In this document: positions 22,736 to 34,584 of the stretch, piece by piece | Position numbering within the stretch: the first letter of the stretch is position 1 | Layout of the letters: each line of letters starts with the position of its first letter | Origin: Antilocapra americana | Taxonomy: Eukaryota > Chordata > Mammalia > Artiodactyla > Antilocapridae | Reading direction: 5' to 3' | Assembly: GCA_007570785.1 (NCBI GenBank) | Contig: ML664159.1 | Location: forward strand, 3,389,951-3,453,950 | Length of the DNA stretch: 64,000 nt | Made by a program: the position numbers and the translations under genes | The notes under the pieces: generated by a model | What the model saw: the letters and a program-made list of their open reading frames with translations, nothing else | What the model was told of the DNA's origin: nothing | The model's database searches: none

Positions 22736-23299
22736 ATGGCTAACAAACACATGAAAAGATGCTCAACATCACTCATTATCAGAGAAATGCAAATCAAAAC
22801 CACAATTAGGTACCACTTTACACCAGTCAGAATGGCTGCCATCCAAAAGTCTACAAGAAATAAATGCTGGAGAGGATGTGGAGAAAAGGGAACCCTCTTA
22901 CACTGTTGGTGGGAATGCAAACTAGTACAGCCACTATGGAGAACAGTGTGGAGATTCCTTAAAAAACTGGAAATAGACCTGCCATATGACCCAGCAATCC
23001 CACTGCTGGGCACACACACCGAGGAAACCAGAATTGAAAGAGCCACGTGTACCCCAATGTTCATCGCCACACTGTTTACAATAGCCAGGACATGGAAGCA
23101 ATCTAGATGCCCATCAACTGACGAATGGATAAGAAAGCTGTGGTACATATACACAATGGAATATTACTCAGCCATTAAAAAGAATTCATTTGAATCAGTT
23201 CTACTGAGGTGGACAGAACTGGAGCCTATTATCCAGAGTGAAGTAAGCCAGAAGGAAAAACAAAAATATAGTATACTAACGCATATATGTGGAATTTAG
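22736..23299 (+). pseudogene. L1 ORF2 C-terminus of inverted copy
   Basis: This has the same C-x3-C-x7-H-x4-C motif and final T-H-I-C-G-I as the other young L1. It is separated from the preceding frame by a stop. Confidence 0.88.
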
Positions 23300-24198
23300 A
23301 AAGATGGTAATGAGAACCCTGTATGCGAGGCAGCAAAAGAGATGCAGATGTATAGAACAGTCTTTTGGACTCTATGGGAGAGGGCAAGGGTAGGATGATA
23401 TGGGAGAATAACATTGAAACATGCAAATTATCATATGTGAAATCAATCGCCAGCCCAAGTTTGATGCTTGATACCAACCCTGGTGCTCAGGGCTGGTGCA
23501 CCAGGATGACCCAGAGAGATGGAATCAAGAAGGAGGTTGGAGGGGGGTTCTGGAAGGGGAACACATGTATACCCATGGTGGATTCATGTCAATGTATGGC
23601 AAAACCAACATGATAATGTAAAAAAAATAAATAAATAAAATTAAAAAAAAATAAAAAATAAAAATTTAGAATTCACAATGAAAATATTATGTCTCAAAAA
23701 TTTGTAGGGTGAAGCTAAGTGGTACTTAACAAGAAATTTGTGATCTTTAATGCTTATATTAAAAAAATAAGACAGTAAAAAAAATCCTGAAAGGATTGGG
23801 AAAAAAAAGCAGAATACAATCCAAGAAAGAACAAAAAGGAAAATCATAAGCACTAAAAAACAATTTAGTCAGAAAAAAGATCCTATAGATGATTAATAAA
23901 CTAAAAGCTATAAAAAAGAGACAAAAATCTGAAAATTTTGATGAAAGACAATAGTGAAAAAGAGCATTTAAATACAGATACAAATATAAAAAATAAGAAT
24001 AACACAAACATTTTTATGCCAATAAATTTGAAAACTCAGATAAGATGTACAATTTTCTAGAAATTATATTTTACTAAAGGTGACTGAAGCAAAAATTCTT
24101 TAATTTTCAAAGAAATTGAATAAGTACCTTAAAAATCTACCAAAAAAATAAAAACCAACCAAACAAACAAAAACTTCATGGTGCCCAGAGGATTTTAT

Positions 24199-24502
24199 CA
24201 CTTTCTAAAGGAAATCAGTCCTGAATACTGATCGGAAGGACTGATACTGAAGCTGAAACTCCAATACTTTGGCCACCTGATCCGAAGAACTGACTCACTG
24301 GAAAAGACCCTGATCCTAGAAAAGATTGAAGGCAGGAGGAGAAGAGGACGACAGAGGATGAGATGGTTGAATGGCATCACCAACTCGATGGACATGAGTT
24401 TGAGCAAGCTTTGGGAGTTTGTGATGGAAAGGGAAGCCTGGCTTGCTGCAGTCCATGGGATCGGAAAGTGTTAGACACAGCTGAGTGATTGAACTGAACT
24501 GA
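24199..24502 (+). mobile_element. BovB (RTE) LINE 3' end
   Basis: This is a 5'-truncated BovB: the last ~300 bp, including tactttggccacctgatc, gacgacagaggatgagatgg and the terminal gaactgaactga repeat units. It is inserted in old L1 sequence. Confidence 0.92.
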
Positions 24503-24661
24503 TGGGATCAAGAAATAGATCATCAACATCTGACAAAATTGTTGTAAATCATAGAAATGTGAGACATTTCTCAACTCATTTTATGAGACTAGTATTTATA
24601 CCTTGATATCAAAGCCGGGTAAAATTAGTAGAAGAGAAGGCCAAGCTTACAGTTCCAAAAA

Positions 24662-24866
24662 AGTGTTAGTCCCTAAGTCATGTCTAACTTTGTGAACCCA
24701 TGGACTGTAGGAGTTTGCCAGGTTCTTCTGTCCATGGGATTTCGCAGGCAAGAATACTGGAGTGGGTTGCCATTCTCTTCTCCAAGGAATCTTCTCAACC
24801 TAGGAATCGAACCCAGGTCTCCTGCAATGCGGGCAGATTCTTTATCATCTGAGCCACCAGGGACAA
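24662..24866 (-). mobile_element. Bov-tA SINE
   Basis: Reversed Bov-tA with ggattt and caagaatactggagtgggtt core and a gagccaccaggga head. Inserted in old L1. Confidence 0.9.
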
Positions 24867-25329
24867 AACTCTTTTGAAAATATCAAATCAAATCAAGAAA
24901 TGTATTAAAATAAATGCAAAATTTTATTTTATCCTATGAGTGCATATTTAAAAGTCTATTATTGCAGTTCACCACTTTAAAAAATTAAAAGAGAAAATAG
25001 GATTATCTTAAAAGAGCTGAAGAAGCAGTTAATAAACTTTAACAACTCTTAGAAAAATAGGAATAAAAGGAAACCTTTTTAATCTGACAAAAGGCATTAA
25101 CCAAAAGCCTGGAGCAAACATTATACTTACACTGAAAATTTAGAAAGCTCCTTTCAAAGAAGGAAAAAAGCATATCCACTATCCTCATTCTATTCAGCAT
25201 TATTCTCCAGAGCTAGTCAGGATGAGACAGAGAAATCAAATAAAAGATGTAAGAACTGAAAAGGAAGAAATAAAGCCGTCATTATTTTAAGATAATGATT
25301 GTACATATAAAAAGTTCCAAAGAATGGGT

Positions 25330-26825
25330 TTCTCTTCTTTAAAAAGTCCTTTCTTGGACTTCCTATTCTTTTTAAATTACCACTCCATTTCCCTACTCCT
25401 TTCAGAAGGAAAATGCCGTGTTCATGTTTCGTTTTCCTCAAATCTCCTCCCATTCTATCTTTAACTCCAACCCAGCTCTCACGCCTCTCTATCCAGTGAT
25501 AATGCATTTGTCAAGTTGCAGCGACCTTCATGTGCTGGAATAACGGTCAGTTCTCAGTCCCCACTTCACCCTATTGGCAGGGTTTGGCATCACTCTGTCC
25601 TTGACAGTGTCTCCACTTGACTCTCAGGACATCAAGCTCTTCTGACTTTCTTCCTCCTTCTCTGAGCCTTTCTCCTAGTCAACTTTATTTGTCCTGCTTC
25701 ATCATTTTTTTGATGTTTGAGCACCAGGCTCAGTCTTTGGGCTTGCTTCTTTTCTGTCTACACTGACTCCCTTGGTGATCCTATCTAGTCTCAAGATTGA
25801 TCAATTCCAACATTAAAATGTCCAGCCCAGATGTCTCTCCTCACCTCCAGATACATACATCCAACTATCTACACTTCATCACCACTCGGATGTCTGGCAG
25901 CTCAGACTTTATGTGTCTGAAGAATCCCTGATCCTTTCTACCCTTCCCCCAGATCTGTTCCTCCCAGTCCTCTCTATTTTGCTTATCAACAATTGTATCA
26001 TTCTAGTTTTCCAGGCCCCAAATCTTCAAACCCTCCCACCTCTCTCTTTCTCTCTCTCTCTTTTTACATGTCATACCCATATCAGTGAATCTTGTTTGCT
26101 CCATTTTCAAAACATATCCAGAATCTGAACACCTCTTATCACCTCTATTACTCCAAGAGTCTCTGTTGTTTCTTACATCCAGATTATTGTAGAAGCATGT
26201 TAATTGGCCTCCCTGTTCCACTTTTGCCTTTTTTGCAGACTCTTCTCAAAACAGGAAAAGTGAAGGTAGGTTGTATTACTTCTCTGGTCAGAATTCTCCT
26301 GCTCTCTGCCCAAGGTCCTAAGTGATCTAGCTACCTTTCCCTTCTGACCTCATCTATGATTTTCCCACTTTGCTCCCTCTGCTAATAGCACACTGACCTC
26401 TTTTCTGTTTCTCAAAAACTCTAGGCTGCCCTCAGCTTAAGGACCTTTGACTTGATGGTTCCTTTACCCAAAATGATTTCCTGAAGTTATCCATAGGTAA
26501 TGCTCCTTCATCTCCTTCAAGTTTTGCTTAAGTGTTAGCTTCTTAGTATGGCCTGTTTTGTCTGCTTAATAATTTTCAAAACTCTAATCTTATATTCCCA
26601 TTCTTTGTTTTATTTTTCTGCATATTTTCTTATCCTCTTCTTATATACTATATATTTTCCTTATTTATTTTATTTCTGTCTCACCCAATTAAATATATTA
26701 TGATGGCAGGTTTATTTTTGTCTGTTTTGTTTACTCCTATGTCCCCAGCATAGAAGTCTCTAGCACATATTAGGTGCCTAACAAATATTTGTTGAATAAA
26801 TGGAAAAAATTACAGGTGATAAGAG
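25330..26825 (+). mobile_element. Long L2 LINE copy
   Basis: About 1.5 kb follows the L2 layout. Decayed RT-region wording (25500-25800) is followed by the tail of the ORF (to about 26550) and then the 3' UTR, ending with the diagnostic cccagcatagaagtct...acaaatatttgttgaataaa. No intact ORF remains. It sits between two collinear old L1 pieces, suggesting it inserted into that L1. A (TC)n tract lies at about 26040-26065. Confidence 0.75.
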
Positions 26826-27190
26826 AGTTGAGGGAGTTTATTGGACATAATATTATATACAGTTATTTATGCTATAATCTTCTCAAAAATAGTTGGAAAG
26901 TGTAATTATTAAAAGGGTACCATTTATAACTTCAGCTAAAAATATAAAATATAAAGTTTTAAAAAGATATATAAGACTCAAGATCCTTGTGGAAAAAATC
27001 ATAAAACCTTATCAAAAGATATTGAAGAAGATCTAAATAAATGGACAGATACACAGTATCTACAGATTAAAAAAAATAGTACCATAAAGTTGTTAATTTA
27101 CTTCAAATTAATTTATAGATATAATAAAATTCCAATCAAGATACTGACAGAATTATTCATGAAACTTGAGAAGCTTATGCAAAATTATTA

Positions 27191-27862
27191 ACCCAGCAAT
27201 CCCACTGCTGCACATACACACCGAGGGAACCAGAATTGAAAGAGACACGTGTACCCCAATGTTCATCGCCGCATTGTTTACAATAGCCAAGACATGGAAG
27301 CAACCTAGACGCCCATCAGCAGACGAATGGATAAGAAAGCTGTGGCACATATACATAATGGAATATTACTCAGCCATTGAAAAGAATGCATTTGAATCAG
27401 TTCTAGTGAGGTGGATGAAACTGGAGCCTATTATGCAAAGTGAAGTAAGCCAGAAAGAAAAAAAACAATACAGTATACTAATGCATATATATGGAATTTA
27501 GAAAGATGGTAACAATAACCCTGTATGTAAGACAGCAAAAGAGACACAGATATATAGAACAGGCTTTTGGACTCTGTGGGAGAGTTAGGGAGGGGTGATA
27601 TGGGAGAATGGCACTGAAACATGTATATTATCATACGTGAAATGAATCGCCCGTCCAGGTTTGATGAATGATATAGGGTGCTTGGGGCTGGTGCACTGAG
27701 ATGACCCAGAGGGATGGGATGGGGAGGGAGGTGGGAGGGGGTTCAGGATGGAGAAAACATGTACTCCCATGGCGGATTCATGTCAATGTATGGCAAAACC
27801 ACTACAATATTGTAAAATAATTAGCCTCCAATTAAAATAAATAAATTTATATGAAAAAAAAT
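27191..27862 (+). mobile_element. L1 3' end insertion (5' truncated)
   Basis: This carries the last ~110 codons of ORF2 (27166-27501 frame, ending H-I-Y-G-I), the 3' UTR with ggcggattcatgtc, and an A-rich tail. The junction on the left is with older L1 at about 27190. It is related to, but more diverged than, the two long young L1s. Confidence 0.88.
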
Positions 27863-28480
27863 ATCAACCAGACTCTGCTCCACTTAAATGGACAGAAATT
27901 TCAAAAAATCGGATGAAAGCAAATATTGATCAGGAAATAAAGCCACTGAGACTCTTATACATGACTGATCAGAGTGTAAATTGGTGAAACCATATTGGAG
28001 AGCAATTTGGTGGTTTATCAGAAAATTGAAAGTATATGAAACCCTAAAGTTAGTTGTTTCACTACTGATTGTGTACAATAGATATTAATCACAGCTGCCA
28101 AAATTGTTAATTATAAGAATGTTCACTGTGGCACTGTTAGAATAGTGAATATCCATCAAAAGAAGTCTGGATAAGTCAACTGCAATATGGGCATGTGATG
28201 GAATACTCTATCGCACTGAAAACAAATGAATTGGGACTACACATACTGACACAGATAAACCCCAAGGACATAATATTGAGCCTTATTGCATCATTTATAT
28301 AAAGTTTAAAAACATGAGCTACAATGCTATAAATCATTTTTGAGCCATGCATATGTAACAAAGGAATAAAAACACATATGAATAAATACCACAATAGGAT
28401 ATTGGAGAGGAAAGGGAGGAGTATTGAAGGGGAAGAGAGAGCAGGTGACAACAATTTTGTTTGATTTCTTAAATTGGGTG

Positions 28481-29700
28481 ATTTTTGAATTAACATTTTT
28501 TATTTTTTATTCCAAAAATCTTGAAAAGAGATTGCCCTGTGAGGATTAAACAAACAAGCAAGCCTGAAGGTTAACCCAAGGCACAACCTGTACATGGGTG
28601 AATTTACAGGTAAGTTCAATGCAATCTCAGAGAGGTAGGGCTAAAATATGATTAAAATACAGGAGGAAGAAGCGTAGTCAGTAACAGAGACAGACTAAGT
28701 AAACAAACTTAGCAAGAATAGCATGGAACACACAAGAATTCTGATGGACATGAGTTATACTTTTCATTATAAATCACTAAGTCAGCATTCTATTCTGTAT
28801 TTCTGACAGCATGATTTAAATAGCATTTCTCATGTACTGACAAAATTGTGTTTTCAGACCAGAGACTGGTGTAACTTTTCTCTGCTACAGGGTCTTCCTT
28901 TGTCAGGGGAGAATACAAGGGCAGTGAGGATAGTCAGCTGGGAAGATAGAAGCCAGAGGTGAGACTTGAGGCCTATCTGCATATGTTTAAAGTTCTTGTA
29001 GCAACAGAGGTTTAATTCTCTTGATTGTTAAGGGCAGAGACCAGACTAAAGGATAATAGAAAATAGTAATAAAGAGAGAGATTTTCTTAGACAAAAGGAA
29101 GAATGCACTTACAATTTCACCTTCCAACAGTAGAACAAGCTATCTCTCTTTGTTAGGATTCTTTGATCATAAACAGCAGAAAAAATCTGGATAACTGAAG
29201 CAAAAAAAATAATTAAAAGATAAGAGGTGGCTGACAGATTTCAAGGGGAATTTGTAGTACTTAACCTTAGAAAGCCAATGACTGAGGCAGCTATAGTCAC
29301 AGAAGGGCAGAAAGTGAGGACAGTCTGAATACCATCATCATAATAATTCATCCTTTACTAATTTCTTTCCTAAAATTACTGGGAAAGAAAATCTGATTGG
29401 CCTATCCTCGGTCAGGTGTCCCCCACTCCTGCTTTCCCCCTTCCCTGGCAAGGGCAAGGTAGAGAACCTTGATTCAAGACCCCATCAAGGAAGGCTTCAT
29501 GCAATGGAAAGGGACAATTTACTGAAGGAAAATGGAGGAGTAGGGAAAAAATGTCAGAAATCTCCATGTTCTCATCACTGCAAAAATAGAAGGAGAGGCC
29601 ACCTGGTTGTCAAGAATCCTAAAGAAGAAATTTCTGTGCTGGAAGGAAGTTGGAAAAAACAGTTTAGAAGGTCCCTTTCAGTTTTATGTTTATAAAGAGG
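28481..29700. other. VEPH1 intron, unique sequence
   Basis: No confident repeat or exon. The longest open frame (29504-29695) shows no recognised domain and no splice context. Confidence 0.4.
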
Positions 29701-29703
29701 AAC

Positions 29704-29930
29704 TGATGTGAAGAACTGATTCATTTGAAAAGACCCTGATGCTGGGAAAGATTGAAGGCTGGAGGAGAAGGGGACGACATAGAATGAGATGGTTGGATGG
29801 CATCACCAACTTGATGGACATGAGTTTGAGTGCACTCTGGGAGTTGATGATGGACAGGGAGGCCTGGCGTGCTGCAGTCCATGGGGTTGCAAAGAGTCAG
29901 ACACGACTGAGCGACTGAACTGAACTGAGA
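29704..29930 (+). mobile_element. BovB LINE 3' end
   Basis: This is a short 5'-truncated BovB, from gaagaactgattcatttg to the terminal gactgaactgaactgag. It is plus strand, about 225 bp. Confidence 0.92.
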
Positions 29931-29939
29931 GGTGGAATT

Positions 29940-30740
29940 GATTACTGAGATGCAAGGTCATTATGAAAAGTCTAAGAAGGAATATTTAGTGGGTCTTGGT
30001 TATAAGGGAAGGATGGGATGCAGCTACAAGAAACCACAGAGTAGGCACTGTGGTTCAGGGTTCTAATTGCTAGTATTGGTCACTGAATGTTACAGTCACT
30101 GAGACATCACGGAAAGGGATGAACAATGGAGAGACATGTAACAAAATCTGGCTTGGGAAATTTAAGCTGGTAATTGTTAGTAGATTGAACTAGAGAAAGG
30201 CAAGGCCAAAGGCAGGGAGATCAATTGGTTTGAGAGCATAAGCCAAGGTGATAGCAGTGGGAAGAGAACAGAAGGAGCAGATGAAGAGGCATTTCTCAGG
30301 CAGCGCTACAGAACTTAGAGGGAGAGGAGAGAGTGAGAGAACGAGGTCAAGAATGGCTCCAGGTTTCAAACCTGGAGATCTAAGAAAAAGGTAGTATAAA
30401 TGGAAGAAAGGTGATAACTTCTAATTTAGATATATTGAATTTGAGATGATGGATCTCAATTAGTATGAGCTTGAAGTTTAGCAAGAGATGTGAAGGCTGA
30501 AAACACAGATCTCGGATTCCCCTCTGTAGCAGAGATCACACTTGAGGATATATGAATAGATGACTTTCTATAAGAACAGACTATAATGCAAAAGGGTAAT
30601 TAAGTCTTTTTGGAAAGAAGCAATCACTAAGCACTAGATACACTAGAAATCGTTTCAGGAACAATGAAACTTGAACTGGCTTTTAAAGGAAGGGAGAAGG
30701 GAAGGAATGCTAACAGGGACATATTTATAAGTAGAATCGG
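29940..30740. other. Probable ancient repeat, family unresolved
   Basis: A purine-rich stretch (about 30180-30560, with gatatattgaatttgagatg) resembles an old dispersed mammalian repeat, possibly antisense L2-related. I cannot assign it firmly. No gene is seen. Confidence 0.3.
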
Positions 30741-30748
30741 TGAGCAAC

Positions 30749-30809
30749 TTAAAAACTGGATTGATCAACATGATCCCTGAATTTAAAAACTGGATTGATC
30801 TGCATGATC
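30749..30809. repeat. 33-bp imperfect tandem duplication
   Basis: The segment ttaaaaactggattgatc followed by catgatc occurs at 30749-30775 and again at about 30783-30809, with two internal differences. Confidence 0.85.
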
Positions 30810-30875
30810 AAAACTCTCTTAAAAAATTGATTCTTTTCTTTCTGCCACTTATCTACTCTGTGCCACAGTTGTATG

Positions 30876-31075
30876 TGTGTCTGTGTGTGCTCAGTTTGTG
30901 TCTGACTCTTTGCAACTACATGGACTATAGCCCACCAGGCTTCTCTGTCCATGGGATTTTTCAGCCAAGAATACTGGAGTGAGTTGCCATTTCCTACTCC
31001 AGGAGATCTTCCCAACTCAGGGATCAAACCTGTGTCTCCTGCACTGGCAGGTGGATTCTTTACCAACTGTGCCAC
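30876..31075 (-). mobile_element. Bov-tA SINE
   Basis: Reversed Bov-tA from tgtgctcagtttgtgtctg to ccaactgtgccacctgg. Confidence 0.9.
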
Positions 31076-31080
31076 CTGGT

Positions 31081-32726
31081 ACAGACAGGGAATGGAAGAA
31101 ACGAGGTGTGACAGAAGTTAGTAAGTGAGGATCACAGGAGAACTACTAGCTCTCCAGACCTACTAGACTGGTTGGGATGCTGAGTGGAGGGCTTAAAGGA
31201 TGAACAATGCTCTTGGAGACAAAGGAGGTACCAGCCTCAATGGTTAAAAGTGGAGACACATAATAGAACTCACCAGTCCTAAAATTCTGAATTTGTCATC
31301 TGTGAGACAAAGCAACTGATGAAGAAACAAAAGAAATCGCTGACACTAGTGACCTCTAGTGGAAATAGGCTTCAGGGAAATACAGATACAGACATAGGTA
31401 TTTGTATACACACATGCATATACATATTTTCTATTAGATTAAATCAGTAGTGTATTCAGCCAATTTATTTCCAGAGGAATGTGAAGGAAGGGGTTGCTGG
31501 AAATAGCATGCACATCCTACCCAGAAAGTGGAAATGTACCAGAGAAATGCTTTGTTTTGGGGGGGATCAGACTAAGCTGATTAATTTTCTGGACACACAA
31601 TTGCTGTCAAAGACATTACCTGAGAAAAGAAGACTGTTTAGGCAATGACTTCACTGGTCACTGGGGGGGACTTGGCATGTTAATGGCAGCCAAAAAGAGA
31701 ACATGCTGACAGATTTGAGGAGGAAGTTGCACTGGTTGCTATTATGCCTTTTAAACATCTTTTCATTATGACATGGAAGAAAGCTGTTATCTCTGAAATA
31801 TGTACATATTTGCTATTCAGTGTTTTATGGCTCAAGTCCAGTCTCTTTCCCTTGCCTGGCACATGTTTGTGCCGAGTGTTGGGGAAAAGCTTTTGAGCTG
31901 AGAGGATGGGAGGGGATACTAGGTGGTCTTGGCCTTTGAAATGGGACCAATCTCTAAGCACACCCAAGGAGGCCAACATCAAGCCACCTTGGGCACTCTA
32001 CATCCATTCTCTTTGAGATGTGCTTTCAGGATATATAATCTTGACATTGAGGAGAAGTGAAAGAATTCGAGGGTTGATGGAGATTTCAGTTGGGGTCTAA
32101 TAATGGGTGAGTTGAATTAAATGGGGGGAGTACAGAAAAAAGAGCAAGGAGAAGGTTAAAAAAAATGGAGATTATATGGAAGTAAACAGAATCAGCATTA
32201 GTAGCCCTGGGCCACTGTCACTTCTGGCAGCAGAGTGGTGGTTACCCTTGTCTCGTGTTGCCTGTACGGCAGGCGGTGTCATCTTGCCTTCTTTCATTAT
32301 TCAACTCCCACCCAACACCCTGCTTTGTTTACAATGCTCTTGTGCAGCTTTGTGGGTCTGCTTTTCCTCAGATTTGCTCCCTCTCATCTCCATGTCATCT
32401 CAAGGAGACAGAAACAACTTTTAGACAATCTCTCTCTCTCTCTCTCTTTTTTTTTTTGAGAATTCCACTCCAGCCTGCAATTTCCAGAGTTCTGGTCTCC
32501 ATGAATGGACCAAAGGTAGTCTGACTGCCCCCTCCCCCTCAAGTCAAAGACTTCCCTGGTGTTATTTCTTAGATGCCAACTAAACCACAGGGCAGAGTTA
32601 AGAGAGACCAACCTGAGTGGTCCTTCCTCTTTCCTCTGCAAAGATCTTTTCCCCCAGAATATATACAACGATTTAGCTCCAGAATAGATTGTTTCAGGGA
32701 TCTAGTCTACAAGCTAGTGTACTTAC
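31081..32726. other. VEPH1 intron adjacent to the first coding exon
   Basis: Apparently unique sequence. A TC run followed by a T run lies at 32430-32458. The donor of the exon at 32727 (GTAAGTAC on minus) starts here at 32726. Confidence 0.5.
32430..32458. repeat. (TC)n-(T)n microsatellite
   Basis: About ten TC units are followed by a run of about ten T. Confidence 0.9.
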
Positions 32727-32864
32727 TGAAGATGAGCTAATGATTTTGATTTGCTCCAAAGCTTCCGTCAGGCTGTCTTCAATCTCAGAGTCCTCTAAGG
32801 AGAAGAGGTCTCCGGCTCGCGAAAGGTCTTTTTGTCCCAAGACCAGTCTGAACAGTTGATGCAT
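32727..32864 (-). CDS. VEPH1: VEPH1 first coding exon (N-terminus)
   Basis: These 46 codons from ATG (32862-32864) begin [18 protein letters not shown] and end with I-I-S-S-S-S, which I recognise as the N-terminus of VEPH1. The exon ends in phase 0 before a strong minus-strand donor, GTAAGTAC. The next exon at 544-759 starts DYQTNNNDQ in the same phase, giving the expected continuous protein. The acidic stretch L-E-D-S-E-I-E-D follows the first helix. The chosen ATG has A at -3 and C at +4. A second in-frame ATG 17 codons upstream (32913-32915, G at -3) is preceded by an in-frame TAA at 32931-32933, so a slightly longer form is possible. I prefer the inner ATG because it matches the known protein start. 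No lesion is seen. Confidence 0.92.
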
Positions 32865-33011
32865 GCTGAGGGGTCTGATGATCACTGGACTGCCTGCAGG
32901 CCCAGGGCCGTGCATCTCAGTCAGCAGAGGTTAGTGAGACCAAAACATGTGGCAGGCCATAGACTTCATATTTCATTTTTCTCCAGACTTTGAGGTTTTC
33001 TTTGACACTCT
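32865..33011 (-). other. VEPH1: VEPH1 5' UTR part of the first coding exon
   Basis: A good minus-strand acceptor, gttactcttgcag, ends at 33012 on plus. The exon would start at 33011 with AGAGTGTC. This gives about 147 nt of 5' UTR before the ATG, holding an in-frame stop and then the alternative upstream ATG. The acceptor choice is inference from the splice signal. Confidence 0.55.
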
Positions 33012-34400
33012 CTGCAAGAGTAACAGATGACACAAGACAGCCATTAGTTGAATGTCATGAGCTCAGAATGTAAACTTGGTGCCCAGCAGAGAGAGAGGAA
33101 AAGAAAAAAACTTTTGGAAATGTTCATGGAACAGCAGATTTTGGCTTGATGACCTTCAAAAGAACTCTTTTCTTATTTTGTCTCAAAAAGCCCTGTCAAA
33201 GATGATTCTATTTTTCCAGAATTTAATTTGATCCTTAAAAAGCAGCTTTTTAAGAACCTACTTTTCTCCTTTCTATATCCTTCTCCTTGTCTTCCTGCCA
33301 CAAGGACACAAGTGGACCAGCAACAAATATGCCCAATACTTGCCAGATGTCCCCAAACAGATTCTCATGGAAACCAAACAGAAAAGGGCAATGAAAGCAA
33401 AAGAGAACACAGGAATCATCTTTTAGACCCAATGCCTGTTTCCTGGATGTGGAAACTGATGCCTAACTTACCTTTTTTGGCTGGGCTTCTGCGGCTATAC
33501 TGACAACAGAAGCTTCCTGAACCTCAATCCAGAAGATGATCTCAGTCCTCAGTTCTTACATACTCTCTAAGCAAATGGCAGTGAAATAAAGAATTCTGCC
33601 TGGGAATGTAACACTAGATAAATCTCTACAGAAGATGAGCATGAACTTGAACACAGAGCTTGAAGGTGAGAATATTGCAATGAAGGCTGAAAAGAAAGGG
33701 TCTGGGGATCTGGCCATCCTCCCTCTGTTTAGGATGGAGGATGTAAGGATCTTTACCTTACAAAGATTAAGGTAATGGTACCAATTAAATAACTGATGAT
33801 TCTCATCAGCTTCCTTCTGGGTTTAATAAATCTACAGATCATTTGCACTAATAGAGACCTGAGCAATCATTTCACAGCCAGGGAGGTTTAAAACTTCTTC
33901 AAGACCCCTGGTAGCTGTGGCAGTACTGTTCTGATCTCAGGTCAGTGGGCTCTCCTGCAGTTTACATGAGAATGGAGCCACCTCATACAAACAGGTAACT
34001 TAAAAATGCCACCACATGTTCAGAGAGTGAGAGCTGAGAGTGATTTATGTAACATAAGCAGCAGGCAGTTCTGCCCAGCATTTCAGTCTGAATGTGGTTC
34101 CCAGAACAAGCTTGAAAAGGAGAGTCTGCTGCTCACCTGAGTGTCTCAGACCTTCCCCTGAGCTATCACTGAGACAGCATCTCTTGGTGCTGAATGCAGT
34201 TTTCAGGTTTAAAGATACATACTTTCCATGCTGTATGCTCTCTAAATGCAAGCCAAATCCTTCATCAGGCATTTAACAAAGAAACTATCAGTAGTATTCC
34301 AAATGATGCAATTCATAGGCTACTGAAGAGATTTCAAGGATAGTATTGCATACATGAAAATTTTGCACTATCTACCAGCTTCAGAAAAATTTAGAAAGTA
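33012..34400. other. Unique sequence upstream of the VEPH1 coding start
   Basis: Probably a 5' UTR intron of VEPH1. It is moderate GC with no repeat family recognised and no coding exon. Confidence 0.4.
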
Positions 34401-34401
34401 T

Positions 34402-34529
34402 TGTTGTTGTTTAGCTGCTAAGTTGTGTCTGACTCTTTTGCAACCCCATGGACTGTAGCCCACTAAATTTCGCTGTCCATGGGATTTCCCAGGCAAGAAT
34501 ACTGGAGTGGGTTGCTATTCCCTTCTCCA
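34402..34529 (-). mobile_element. 5'-truncated Bov-tA SINE
   Basis: Only the 3' two thirds are present; the reversed tRNA-like head is missing. A 10-bp target duplication, tagaaagtat, flanks it (34392-34401 and 34530-34539). Confidence 0.9.
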
Positions 34530-34584
34530 TAGAAAGTATAGAGTGTCACTTTTCTAAAATGAAGCCCAATATTTAGATATGTTT

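Larger units (their letters stand above)
20547..23655 (+). mobile_element. Young L1 with 5' inversion (twin priming)
   Basis: The left part (20547-21523) is reverse-complement L1 ORF2, covering the linker and early RT up to the G-T-R-Q-G-C-P-L motif. The right part (21521-23655) is sense L1 from just after that point, through F-A-D-D and the C-terminus, to the 3' UTR and poly(A). The two parts meet head to head at about 21521-21523 with a 3-bp shared atc. About 45-50 nt of L1 (between P-L-S-P and A-I-R-A) are missing at the junction. This is the classic outcome of twin-primed L1 integration. Target duplications at 20533 and 23656 bound it. The sense ORF2 has further shifts (e.g. about 21745 and 22045) and is not functional. 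Confidence 0.93.
20350..28480 (+). mobile_element. Old L1 (L1M/L1ME-type) split by five later insertions
   Basis: Collinear pieces of one decayed plus-strand L1 ORF2 and 3' end can be followed at about 20370-20546, 23656-24198, 24503-24661, 24867-25330, 26826-27190 and 27863-28480. The pieces run in order from the endonuclease/RT linker through the RT region to the 3' UTR. They are separated by a twin-primed L1, a BovB, a Bov-tA, an L2 and an L1 3' end. The collinearity is judged by eye against the general L1 layout. All frames are full of stops. Confidence 0.55.

Noticed and set aside
25330..26325. ORFs at 25217-26325 as coding genes
   Set aside because: They fall inside a decayed L2 LINE, and pyrimidine-rich composition keeps frames open by chance.
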